A DNA stretch of 64,000 nt from Bifidobacterium anseris (lineage in GTDB: Bacteria; Actinomycetota; Actinomycetes; Actinomycetales; Bifidobacteriaceae). Below the pieces are notes generated by a model. The model saw only the letters and a program-made list of their open reading frames with translations, had not been told where the DNA came from and searched no databases. A program made the position numbers and the translations under genes. Shown piece by piece: positions 16,185-24,490 of the stretch; positions within the stretch are counted from its first letter, which is position 1; every line of letters begins with the position of its first letter. The stretch is taken from the NCBI RefSeq assembly GCF_002860345.1, contig NZ_NMYC01000002.1, positions 1 to 64,000 on the forward strand, read 5' to 3'.

Positions 16185-17560
16185 TGAGCGACAAGAACGT
16201 GGAGAACACTGTGGAAAACAACGACGTCGTCACAATCGACAACTACATGGACCAGCCGGTCGTGCTCGACGTCAATCATGTCGAGAAATGGTTCAAGCTG
16301 CCGACCGAACAGGCGAGCGGTCTCAAGCAGGCCTTCATCAACTGGACGAAAGGCATCAAGGGCTACAAGAAGCAGCAGGTGCTCAAGGACGTGACGTTCC
16401 AGGTGCACCGCGGCGAGTTCTTCGGCATCGTCGGCCGCAACGGCGGTGGCAAGTCGACGCTGCTCAAGATCATTTCGCAGATCTACTATCCGAACAGCGG
16501 CTCGGTGCATGTCGAAGGCAAGCTCGTGCCGTTCATCGAACTCGGCGTCGGTTTCAACCCGGAGCTCACCGGCCGCGAGAACGTCTATCTCAATGGCGCG
16601 TTGCTCGGCTTCACGCCCGAGGAGGTCGACGCGATGTACGACGACATCGTCGAATTCGCCGAGCTCGAGGACTTCATGGATCAGAAGCTCAAGAACTATT
16701 CGAGCGGCATGCAGGTGCGTCTCGCATTCTCGGTGGCGATCAAGGCGCAGGGCGACATCCTCGTGCTCGACGAGGTGCTCGCCGTTGGCGACGAGGCATT
16801 CCAGCGTAAATGCGACGACTACTTCACGAAGGTGCGGCAGGATCCGACGAAAACCGTCATCCTCGTCACGCATGACATGAGCGCCGTCAAACGCTACTGC
16901 ACGCGCGCGATGTTCATTCAGAACGGCGAGGTCGCCGCGATCGGCGATCGCGAAACGGTGTCGGAAAGCTACACGCTCGCGAATCTCGAAGCCGCGCAGG
17001 AGGAGAACAAGCGCAAGCAACAGGAGGCGCGCGCACATGGACGTGAGGAGTATCCGAACGGGCTCAACGAACGCTGCCCGCTGCTGCGCACCTACGGCGT
17101 CTCCCCGCTGATGCTGACGAGCGACGACGTCTTCCGTTTCGCCGTCGAATACGATTTCGACGAAACCGACGACTTCTATCTGGCGATTGCGTTGCACGAC
17201 ATCCGCCGCGGCGGCATCACCTTCGACACCGGCGCGCGCAATCCGCAGATGCATCTGACGGAGCCCGGCCACCACACCGTGTACTTCGAGATGCCGCTCG
17301 ACCTGTTCAACAACGGCGAGTTCAGGCTTATCACGTCACTACGCACGCCGATCCCCGGCGACGACGCGATGACCGACGCCGTCGCCGTTGCGTTGGACGA
17401 CAACGCGTGCACTTTCGTGATCCGCGACCCACGCAACACGAACTACGCGCTGATCAACAACCGTGCGCTGTCGATCACGCCGATCAGCGAGCAGGAGGCC
17501 GAAACCGCGGCCGCCGAACAGCGCGCGCACGAGCATGCGCAGGAACGCACCGAACAATAA
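16184..17560 (+). CDS. wzt: Polysaccharide ABC exporter, ATPase with C-terminal glycan-binding domain (Wzt type)
   Basis: 458 aa. The ATPase domain lies at about residues 25-275 with Walker A GRNGGGKST, signature YSSGMQ, Walker B ILVLDEV and switch VTHD, all intact. A beta-rich C-terminal domain (about 300-440) resembles Wzt C-terminal domains that recognise the cap of the exported chain. That suggests chain length may be controlled by a terminal modification, and the next gene encodes a pyruvyl transferase that could supply one. ATG 16184 follows GGAGG by 7 nt and overlaps the permease stop (TGATG). Confidence 0.94.
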   Translation: MSDKNVENTVENNDVVTIDNYMDQPVVLDVNHVEKWFKLPTEQASGLKQAFINWTKGIKGYKKQQVLKDVTFQVHRGEFFGIVGRNGGGKSTLLKIISQIYYPNSGSVHVEGKLVPFIELGVGFNPELTGRENVYLNGALLGFTPEEVDAMYDDIVEFAELEDFMDQKLKNYSSGMQVRLAFSVAIKAQGDILVLDEVLAVGDEAFQRKCDDYFTKVRQDPTKTVILVTHDMSAVKRYCTRAMFIQNGEVAAIGDRETVSESYTLANLEAAQEENKRKQQEARAHGREEYPNGLNERCPLLRTYGVSPLMLTSDDVFRFAVEYDFDETDDFYLAIALHDIRRGGITFDTGARNPQMHLTEPGHHTVYFEMPLDLFNNGEFRLITSLRTPIPGDDAMTDAVAVALDDNACTFVIRDPRNTNYALINNRALSITPISEQEAETAAAEQRAHEHAQERTEQ

Positions 17561-17589
17561 GTCAACAATAGACTAAATAAGGAGTCGAC

Positions 17590-18915
17590 ATGAGCGGCAC
17601 CGGCTTGCACCTATGGGCGGATGCGAAACGCACGTTCTGGAACGGCGTCACGCGCATGTACAACCGGCACAACGGCATCACGCCGCCGTCGGAGGCGGAA
17701 CTCGCGCGGCGGTCGCGCGCGCACTATCTGATCGGCGAAGCCGGCTTCCCGAACTACGGTGACGAGCTCATCGCGCGCGAATGGGTGAAATACCTCGCGC
17801 AGGTCGATCCGGAGGTCCCGGTGATCTTCGATTGCCTGTGCGCGGGACCGGCGGCCGCGATCCTCTATGGACTGCACCCGAAGCTCACCGTCGTCGACAC
17901 GATCGCGCAGCTATGCATCGTCGACCGCGAACGGCTGTTCAAAGCGCTGCCCGACGACGAACGCGCATCGACGCCGATCGAGTCGATTCCGGTCACGGCA
18001 ATCGGTGCAGAGATGACGCGGGCGCTCGACGACGAAGGCTACGCGGCACGTTACGCCGCCGGCATACGGCTGCTCAACGAGCGCACGCAGGATCTGCACA
18101 TCATCGGCGGTGGCTACATGCGCAGCTTCTGGAACGCGAATCTCGCACGGTTGAGCGCAGCGCAGTGGGCGCAGCAGCACAACATACCCGCAGTCGTCAG
18201 CGGCGTCGGACTCGAACCGCTCGAGGAGCGCGACCGCGCCTATGTGGCGGCGATTGCACGCGATATCACGGCGTTCTCATGCCGTGACGTGCCGAGCCGT
18301 GACGCGATTGACCCGGAACACCGGACGACGACGCTCGCACCCGACGACTGCTTCGTCAACGCGTTGGAAGGCGTTTATCTGCCCGACGACGCGCCGCTGC
18401 CGCAAACGATGGTATGCATGCAGCTCGATCTGGTCAGTGACCCGAAGGCGCTGCTCGAACATATGGTCGCCGTGCTCGAAGCGTGGGACGTCCCGCGGGG
18501 CGAACGCATCGGCGTCGTCGAATGCATCCCCTACGATTCGCAGGACGCGATGCATATGCTCGCCGAACACGGATGGCAGCCGTGGCTGTATCCGATGCAG
18601 GATCTGCTCGAACGCGGATTCCCGGCGCAGGCCGGACAGCGATGGCTGTCGACGCGCTACCATCCGCATCTGCTCGCGGCGGCGCGCGGATGCTCGGGTT
18701 CGTTCATCGCCGTGCAGGAAGGCTACTACGACGTCAAGCACGAGGCGGTGCTGCGCATGGGCTCGCGTTGGACGCAGACGTACATCGGTCAGCGGGACAT
18801 CCCCGCGCCGGGGCCTGGTTTCACCGACCCCGACGTGCGGTTCATGTACCGCAACGAGATCCGCCAGCAGGTCGCACCGCTGTATGGCGCGCCACATTCG
18901 TTTGTAAGTCTGTAA
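17590..18915 (+). CDS. Polysaccharide pyruvyl transferase (CsaB/WcaK family)
   Basis: 441 aa, cytosolic. Family marks are G-AGFPNYGDELI near residue 53, the HIIGGGYMRSFW block, and the C-terminal TRYHPHLLAAARGCSGSFIAV followed by YYDVKHEAVL. These enzymes put a ketal-linked pyruvate from phosphoenolpyruvate on a sugar of a cell-wall polymer. In Firmicutes CsaB makes the pyruvylated polymer that SLH domains bind. Here the gene ends the wzm-wzt operon (AAGGAGTCGAC site, 29-bp gap) and is flanked by genes for SLH-like-repeat proteins. The target sugar is unknown; galactofuranan is the obvious candidate. Confidence 0.88.
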   Translation: MSGTGLHLWADAKRTFWNGVTRMYNRHNGITPPSEAELARRSRAHYLIGEAGFPNYGDELIAREWVKYLAQVDPEVPVIFDCLCAGPAAAILYGLHPKLTVVDTIAQLCIVDRERLFKALPDDERASTPIESIPVTAIGAEMTRALDDEGYAARYAAGIRLLNERTQDLHIIGGGYMRSFWNANLARLSAAQWAQQHNIPAVVSGVGLEPLEERDRAYVAAIARDITAFSCRDVPSRDAIDPEHRTTTLAPDDCFVNALEGVYLPDDAPLPQTMVCMQLDLVSDPKALLEHMVAVLEAWDVPRGERIGVVECIPYDSQDAMHMLAEHGWQPWLYPMQDLLERGFPAQAGQRWLSTRYHPHLLAAARGCSGSFIAVQEGYYDVKHEAVLRMGSRWTQTYIGQRDIPAPGPGFTDPDVRFMYRNEIRQQVAPLYGAPHSFVSL

Positions 18916-18934
18916 CTCTGTAAGATGGTGACGC

Positions 18935-19636
18935 ATGATGCTGATGATTCGCGAGAACGATTTGGAGACGGTGCTGGCCAAGCGCCGCAACTTTATCGGC
19001 ATCGCCCCACGTTTGGAGAGCGCGCTCACGATCATCACGGGTGTGTTCTATGTGGCATCTGCAGTGGTCATGAACTATCTCTGGTGGAAGATTCCAATGT
19101 ACGTGCTGGGGGCCATTGTTACTATATATGGCATTGCAGGAGTCATTCGCAAGCCTTACACCACGAAGCAGTTATTCAAGGAGATTGCCGGAATGAATGT
19201 CATCGCCAGCTCAATAATCGCAATCACACAGCCCGGCATCTCCGATTCTAACAAGTATCTGGTGTATTGGGACACGAAATGGAAGTGCTGGTTCTTCCCG
19301 AACCGTCGCTCCACTCCGAGCGTTCCGGATGACGAACGTGACCTTCGCAACTATCTTCATGCCGAGTTCAAGGTTCCGCAAGATGATTGCATGATTGAGT
19401 ACAAGACGAACGGGGAGAGCACCAAGTATTCGACGGAACACGATGAGATGCGGCATTATGATTACCGCATCTACCGTGGAGTCGTCTCCGCGCTGCCGGA
19501 TTCTTGGTCTGTTGACGGGCCATTCGACGTCGGCGACCATCGTTGCAAGTGGATGACCATTGATGAGATGCTCGCAGACGAAGAAACAGATCGCATCAAT
19601 CACGATGTGATTGTGCTCGTGCGCGACAATGCATGA
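18935..19636 (+). CDS. Membrane-anchored degenerate NUDIX-like protein
   Basis: 233 aa. Two transmembrane helices at about residues 30-50 and 53-71 are followed by a cytosolic domain. The domain begins YLVYWDTKWKCWFFPN and ends with KWMTIDEML and a short strand, the edges of a NUDIX fold; the catalytic GX5EX7REUXEEXGU box is absent (DDERDLRNYLHAEFKV in its place), so hydrolysis is unlikely. It resembles the inactive NUDIX domains with membrane anchors reported beside SMODS/CBASS nucleotidyltransferases, but no such partner is nearby. Base composition is visibly less GC-rich than its neighbours, a sign of transfer. TAAGAT 8 nt before the ATG may give a leaderless transcript. The fold call is by eye. 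Confidence 0.6.
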   Translation: MMLMIRENDLETVLAKRRNFIGIAPRLESALTIITGVFYVASAVVMNYLWWKIPMYVLGAIVTIYGIAGVIRKPYTTKQLFKEIAGMNVIASSIIAITQPGISDSNKYLVYWDTKWKCWFFPNRRSTPSVPDDERDLRNYLHAEFKVPQDDCMIEYKTNGESTKYSTEHDEMRHYDYRIYRGVVSALPDSWSVDGPFDVGDHRCKWMTIDEMLADEETDRINHDVIVLVRDNA

Positions 19637-19680
19637 GTGCCACTCCGCATAGGTCAGAGTAAGCAATACGCTGACACAGA

Positions 19681-19728
19681 ATGTCCGCACGGCTTCGAGT
19701 GTTATTGAACTCGGAGCCGTGCGGACAT
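19681..19728. terminator. Bidirectional terminator hairpin
   Basis: ATGTCCGCACGGCT (19681-19694) pairs with AGCCGTGCGGACAT (19715-19728), with a further GAGT/ACTC pairing inside. It lies between the convergent NUDIX-like gene and the leucine-rich-repeat gene. Confidence 0.75.
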
Positions 19729-19782
19729 TTCATATGCCGCGCTGGTGGCCACAGCTGGCAGTGACCCAGTGGCGACGATGCA

Positions 19783-22089
19783 TCACTTGGCGAGCTGGTT
19801 GTCCAGACGATGCAGGAAGGCGGCCATGTCCTGGCGGTAGACGCTCGTCATGCCTTCGAACCTCCACGTACCGTTCGCATTGCGGTAGCCGGTGGAGATG
19901 CCAGAGCCTCCCAGCCAGCGCACGTCGTCGGCGTGCGGTGTGGCGTTCGACACGTCAGTGAAGTCCGTCTTCGGAGTCACGCCGCCGTCCTTCTTGCCCA
20001 GCTTGGCCAAGCGACGCAGGAACGCGGCCATGTCCTGACGCACGACCGGGCTCATGCCACGGAACGTGCTCGTGCCGTCCGACTCCTTCCAACCGGTCGA
20101 GATGCCCGCATGCGCAAGCCACAGGATGTCCTCGGCATGCGGCGTGCCACGGTTGACATCCTTGAACGTGTTCCAATCAGCCGCCGACGGCTTCCACGTC
20201 TTCGCATCCGAGATGCCGCGCTTGACCGCCTCGCGGCGCAGGAACGCGGCCATGTCCTGACGCACGACCGCGCTCATGCCACGGAACTCGTACTTGCCGT
20301 CGGCCATCTTCCAACCGGTCGAGATGCCGTTGTCCGCCAGCCACTGGATATCCTCATGATGCGGCGTCGACGACGACACATCACGGAACGTGATCGTCGT
20401 GGGAGCGGTCTTCACGGTCCAATGCGCATACAACGTCAGGTCACCGGTGACGGGCTTGCTGAAATCGTATTTGCTGCCGCCGGCCTTCGCCGTATACCAG
20501 CCGTCGAAGGTGTAGCCGTCGCGCGTCGGCGTATCAGGCTCATCGACTGTATCGCCGGAGATGACCGAAACCGTCGTATCACCGATACCGCCGTTCGTAT
20601 CGAAGACAACGGTATGCGAGGGAACCTCGAAATCAATCTCCACCGTCATCGGATCATATGCATCACTGAACTGGTAGTCGTAGAAAACAATGCCTTCGGG
20701 GTTCGTCGGCGTCAGGGCACTGCCCTGCAAAGCGCCATCCTGCACATTCGAGATGCGCGACACATCGATTCCGGGTGCCGCCTTCGCCAGATCCAGCGAA
20801 ACGTCAGTCACGGGGCCAAACTGCTGATCAGCGAAATCCCAGAATTGAACGGATTCCGCGATATCACTAAGATACAACAACCGATTGTTATCGAGGTACA
20901 AATCAACAAGTTTAGTGTTAGGAAGCAGATTCACAGATGTTAGTTGATTATTGCTGAGCTTCAGATAATCAAGTGCGGTGTTATGGCTGAGATCGATGGA
21001 AGTCAGTCGGTTGTCCGCCGCGTTCAACGATTCAAGTGCAGTGTTGCAGCTGAGGTCAATGGATGTCAACAGATTGTTTTCCGAGTTCAGTGATGTGAGT
21101 GCGGGATTGTGACTGAGGTCTATGGTCGATATGGAGTTATTTCCAAGGTCCAGATAATCAAGCTTGGAAGCGCCTTCCAGATTCAAATGAGTAAGCAGAT
21201 TGTCCTGGAGAGCCAATGTTTTGAGCGCCGCATTGTGACTCACATCCACGGTAGTGAGTCGGTTGCCGCTGGCGAACAACTCGTAAAGCGCGGGATTGTG
21301 GCTGAGATCGATGGAGGTGAGTTGATTATCCGAAAGCGACAACTCGTAGAGCGCGGGAGCGTGGCTGAGATCGATGGATTTCAGTTGATTGCCACTGGCA
21401 GGGAGGCTCCTGAGCTTGGTGTTGCGGCTCAGGTTCAGGGAGGACAGCTGATTGTCGTAGAGAACCAGGTCTGTGAGCTCAGGGTTGCGGCTCACATCCA
21501 GCGAGGACAGCTGATTGCTGTTGAGATCTAGATACGTGAGTTCTGTGTTGCGGCTCAGATCTAGCGAGGATAGCTGATTGCTGTAGAGAACCAGGTCTGA
21601 GAGTGCGGTGTTATGGCTCAAATCCACCGAACGCAGCTGATTACTGTAGAGCCGCAGGCTTGTGAGCTCGGTATTCTGGCTCAGGTCCAGCGAAGAGAGC
21701 TGATTGCTGTTGAGATCCAGAGATCTGAGTGCGGTGTTGTGGCTCAGGTCGATGGATTTCAGTTGATTGCCACTGAGGTCCAGATAGGCAAGGTTAGGGA
21801 AATACTCGATGCCGGCAGCGGATGTGATATTCCCGCAGGAGTCATCGCCATAGCAACCAGCATCGATATCCCACGTGTTTTCTAACTCGGATGAGCTGAG
21901 CTTTCCATCGGCATCTGAATCGTTCTGCTGAATTACAGCACGAAACTCCGGGTCCGGGAAATGCGCCGCGTCGATTGGGACGCTGGTTTCGGCGGCGATG
22001 CCGGTCGTGCAGGGGATCATCATCAGCGCCGACGCCAATGCGATGCCGAGGGCGCGTCGTGTGGCGCGAGTTATTGCAGCGGTTTTCAT
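19783..22089 (-). CDS. Secreted leucine-rich-repeat protein (internalin-like) with three SLH-like repeats
   Basis: 768 aa. A signal peptide ends near TTGIAA. Next is an EF-hand-like NDSDADGKLSSSE loop, then about 15 leucine-rich repeats of 21 residues (about 98-403; core LDLS-N--L--L-L--NQLSS), an InlB/Listeria-Bacteroides-type repeat (about 492-557: VVFDTNGG, GYTFDGWYT, LTLYAHW), and three SLH-like repeats to the C-terminus. It is probably a wall-held adhesin or binding protein. The start at 22089 follows GGGAGAGC; upstream residues in frame are not protein-like. The 63-bp DNA periodicity invites copy-number change. It is divergent from the CAP-domain gene, and the two share nearly the same C-terminal cassette. 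Confidence 0.9.
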   Translation of the reverse strand: MKTAAITRATRRALGIALASALMMIPCTTGIAAETSVPIDAAHFPDPEFRAVIQQNDSDADGKLSSSELENTWDIDAGCYGDDSCGNITSAAGIEYFPNLAYLDLSGNQLKSIDLSHNTALRSLDLNSNQLSSLDLSQNTELTSLRLYSNQLRSVDLSHNTALSDLVLYSNQLSSLDLSRNTELTYLDLNSNQLSSLDVSRNPELTDLVLYDNQLSSLNLSRNTKLRSLPASGNQLKSIDLSHAPALYELSLSDNQLTSIDLSHNPALYELFASGNRLTTVDVSHNAALKTLALQDNLLTHLNLEGASKLDYLDLGNNSISTIDLSHNPALTSLNSENNLLTSIDLSCNTALESLNAADNRLTSIDLSHNTALDYLKLSNNQLTSVNLLPNTKLVDLYLDNNRLLYLSDIAESVQFWDFADQQFGPVTDVSLDLAKAAPGIDVSRISNVQDGALQGSALTPTNPEGIVFYDYQFSDAYDPMTVEIDFEVPSHTVVFDTNGGIGDTTVSVISGDTVDEPDTPTRDGYTFDGWYTAKAGGSKYDFSKPVTGDLTLYAHWTVKTAPTTITFRDVSSSTPHHEDIQWLADNGISTGWKMADGKYEFRGMSAVVRQDMAAFLRREAVKRGISDAKTWKPSAADWNTFKDVNRGTPHAEDILWLAHAGISTGWKESDGTSTFRGMSPVVRQDMAAFLRRLAKLGKKDGGVTPKTDFTDVSNATPHADDVRWLGGSGISTGYRNANGTWRFEGMTSVYRQDMAAFLHRLDNQLAK

Positions 22090-22136
22090 ACTGCTCTCCC
22101 TTCTTCTTCTCTTACTGCTCTTTGTTGTTGCAGAAC

Positions 22137-22247
22137 GGAATTTCACACGTCGAAATTCCAATGGGGAATGTCTTTGTTCCCCTCGCTCAGCGTAGCATAG
22201 CTGCACCGGCAAAGTAAAATAATATTGCCGGCATGGCGATGCCATGC
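22137..22247. promoter_or_regulatory. Cluster of four inverted repeats between divergent surface-protein genes
   Basis: Within 111 bp lie GGAATTTC-N7-GAAATTCC (22137-22159), GGGGAA-N8-TTCCCC (22163-22182), CCGGCAA-N12-TTGCCGG (22206-22231) and GCATGGC-GAT-GCCATGC (22231-22247). They fill the upstream region of the leucine-rich-repeat gene. They look more like operators or RNA structures controlling a surface gene than terminators. Confidence 0.55.
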
Positions 22248-22264
22248 TAGTGCGCGACATGCGG

Positions 22265-22294
22265 TTGCGGACGAATGGCGACTATCGATACAAT
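22265..22294 (+). promoter_or_regulatory. Promoter of the CAP-domain gene
   Basis: TTGCGG (22265-22270) and TACAAT (22289-22294) are 18 bp apart. Transcription would start near 22301, about 64 nt ahead of ATG 22365. Confidence 0.5.
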
Positions 22295-22364
22295 CAATAT
22301 CATGATTCTTCAATGGGGACGAATCATGGGAACAATACAAGAAGGAGAAGAGAGGAGCACCATC

Positions 22365-24122
22365 ATGTCCGATGGAACAAGGAAGGGACTGCTCTGGATC
22401 AGCGCGCCATTGGCCGCGGCAATGCTGTGCACGATGATGCCCGTCACGGCTCAGGCGACCGACGTCGAAAATTGGGAGCCGCAATTCGAAATCACCGGGC
22501 AGGGGCCGATGCGCGCACGCTCGCAGCAGGCGCAGCTGGATGCCGACCTGCTGCTCGAGCAATCCGACGAGCCGCAGCAGTCGCGCAGTCAGGACGCCGC
22601 TTATTACGATCTGAACGTCGAGCTCGGCGAAGGCGTCATCGGCGTCGCTCTTGTGCAGCTGCAGCAAGACGCCGTGTACACGCAGGCCAAGCAGAGTCTA
22701 CGCAAGTGGCGCGAGGACGCCTACAACGATTCGCGCGTCAAGTTCCGCAACAGCAGCGGCAACTACGTGACCGTACAGCAGTGGCTGCGTGAGAAGAACA
22801 TGAGCAAGGAGACCTATCTCTCCCCGAAGTGGGACAACACGTTGGAGCGCATCGCCATCCAGCGCGCATTGGAATCGACGTACACGCTGAATCATCTGCG
22901 CACCGGCAACGATTCCAACATCTGGACCGCGACCGTCGACGGCAAGAGCTCCTACGGCGAAGTGCTCGCGTTCCAGTGGAACACGAACTTCTCCGCAGCC
23001 TTCGACCTGTGGATGGGCGAGAAATCAAACTACATCCGCCATACCAACGGCGAAAGCGTCACCGAGAACGACTACGGCCACTACATGAGCATCATCGATC
23101 CGGGCTCCGCCAACATGAGCTTCGCGATGATCAACGGCGTGGCCGCCGGCGAAATCAACGGAGGCAACGGCGATACGACGCCGCTCAAGCTCAGGGGATC
23201 CTACATGCTGCCGATGGGCGTGAGCGACGACGTCGCACGGACCGCGCAGTTCGATGGCCTGCCGAGCCACTTCGCCGTGGGCAAGACGACTCCGGTGACG
23301 CTGTGGGCGAGCCGGGACGCATGGAACCCACAGGGCGCGTATTATGCCCCGATTGACCCCTTCATCATGGGCGAGTGGACCTCCGAGAACACCAATGCGA
23401 TTACGGCGAACGGCTATGAACTCACGGCCGTCGGCCCGGGCACCGCTCATGTCGTGTTCGATTCCGGTACCGGCCGCAGCTGGTCCGGCGACCTCACCGT
23501 CTACCGTTTCACCGATGTCTCGGCGTCGACGCCGCATGAGGCCGATATCAACTGGCTGTCCGATTCAGGCATCACCAAAGGATATGCCAACAGCGACGGC
23601 ACGACGCGCTTCGAAGGCATGACGCGCGTCTACCGTCAGGATATGGCGGCGTTCCTGCGTCGTGAGGCGGTCAAGCGCGGCATCGGCGACGCCAAGACGT
23701 GGAAGCCATCGGCGGCTGATTGGAACACGTTCCGCGACGTCAACCGTGGCACGCCGCACGCCGAGGACATCCTGTGGCTCGCCCACGCCGGCATCTCCAC
23801 CGGCTGGAAGGAGAAGGACGGATCGTCCACGTTCCGTGGCATGAGCCCGGTCGTACGCCAGGACATGGCCGCGTTCCTGCGCCGGCTCGCCAAGCTGGGC
23901 GGCAAAGACGGCGGCGTGACGCCGAAGTATGACTTCCGTGACGTGAAGTTCACCGATCCGGGCAAGACGCCACATGCCGACGACATCGCATGGCTGGCCG
24001 GCTCGGGCATCTCCGAGGGCTGGAAGGTCGGCAACGCACGCGAGTTCCGTGGCATGAGCCCGGTCGTCCGCCAGGACATGGCCGCCTTCCTGCACCGCCT
24101 GGACAACCAGCTCGCCAAGTAA
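22365..24122 (+). CDS. Secreted CAP-domain (SCP/PR1-like) protein with three SLH-like repeats
   Basis: 585 aa. A signal peptide ends near TAQA (residue 31). A CAP-type domain at about 155-260 shows WDNTLERIAIQRALES, the GEVLAFQ region and NDYGHYMSIIDP. A beta-rich, Ig-like stretch follows (about 290-378), then three SLH-like repeats to residue 585. Bacterial CAP proteins are secreted and poorly understood; wall binding, adhesion and proteolysis have all been proposed. AGGAG about 9 nt upstream sets ATG 22365. The last ~165 residues are almost the same as those of the divergent leucine-rich-repeat protein. Confidence 0.87.
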   Translation: MSDGTRKGLLWISAPLAAAMLCTMMPVTAQATDVENWEPQFEITGQGPMRARSQQAQLDADLLLEQSDEPQQSRSQDAAYYDLNVELGEGVIGVALVQLQQDAVYTQAKQSLRKWREDAYNDSRVKFRNSSGNYVTVQQWLREKNMSKETYLSPKWDNTLERIAIQRALESTYTLNHLRTGNDSNIWTATVDGKSSYGEVLAFQWNTNFSAAFDLWMGEKSNYIRHTNGESVTENDYGHYMSIIDPGSANMSFAMINGVAAGEINGGNGDTTPLKLRGSYMLPMGVSDDVARTAQFDGLPSHFAVGKTTPVTLWASRDAWNPQGAYYAPIDPFIMGEWTSENTNAITANGYELTAVGPGTAHVVFDSGTGRSWSGDLTVYRFTDVSASTPHEADINWLSDSGITKGYANSDGTTRFEGMTRVYRQDMAAFLRREAVKRGIGDAKTWKPSAADWNTFRDVNRGTPHAEDILWLAHAGISTGWKEKDGSSTFRGMSPVVRQDMAAFLRRLAKLGGKDGGVTPKYDFRDVKFTDPGKTPHADDIAWLAGSGISEGWKVGNAREFRGMSPVVRQDMAAFLHRLDNQLAK

Positions 24123-24168
24123 GGCAGCCCGGATCCATGTGGTTCCGGCCCGACGACCAGGTTGCATG

Positions 24169-24207
24169 ACTGAGGGGCGCAGTTCAACCCGAACTGCGCC
24201 CCTCAGT
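24169..24207 (+). terminator. Terminator of the CAP-domain gene
   Basis: A 17-bp perfect stem (ACTGAGGGGCGCAGTTC and its complement) with a 5-nt loop, followed by CGTTTC. Confidence 0.8.
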
Positions 24208-24214
24208 CGTTTCA

Positions 24215-24490
24215 ACCCCCATTTCCGGAACGCATCCCGTCTCGTTCCGTCGACTGCGTCGACAACCCCACCCGCAAAACAGCCCATTTCCGGGTCGTTC
24301 CGTCGACACGGCCGACAATCCGCCCCGTGGAACAGCCGGATTCCGGGGCGAATCGTCGACTGGCCCGACAAACTGACCCGCTACGGGGCGACCTGTCGCC
24401 ATGCTCGACGATCCGACCCGCAAAACAGCCAGATTCCGGGCCGAAACGCCGACGGTGTCGACGAACCGACCCGCGGCACCCGCACCTCTC
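24215..24490. repeat. 53-bp-period intergenic tandem repeat, locus 2 (distinct sequence)
   Basis: Units begin at 24244, 24297, 24350 (shortened to 40 bp) and 24390, with a partial unit before (about 24215) and one after (24443 on). Full units are exactly 53 bp. Conserved parts are CGTCGAC, CGACAA, ACCCGCAAAACAGCC and ATTCCGGG. The unit sequence differs from loci 1 and 3 although the period is the same. It fills the gap between the CAP gene terminator and the 3' end of the ADP-ribosylglycohydrolase gene. Confidence 0.75.

Noticed and set aside
18935-19636. CBASS defence operon
   Set aside because: The NUDIX-like protein stands alone; no cyclic-nucleotide synthase, nuclease or other effector gene lies next to it.
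20880-21800. Non-coding tandem repeat array with 63-bp period
   Set aside because: The periodicity is explained by 21-residue leucine-rich repeats in an intact coding frame.
19783-24122. Composite transposon or integron bounded by inverted repeats
   Set aside because: The inverted similarity is confined to the coding SLH-like cassettes; no transposase, terminal repeat or target duplication is seen.
24215-24490. CRISPR array
   Set aside because: Units are 53 bp end to end with gradual divergence across the unit; there are no constant repeats separated by unique spacers and no cas genes.
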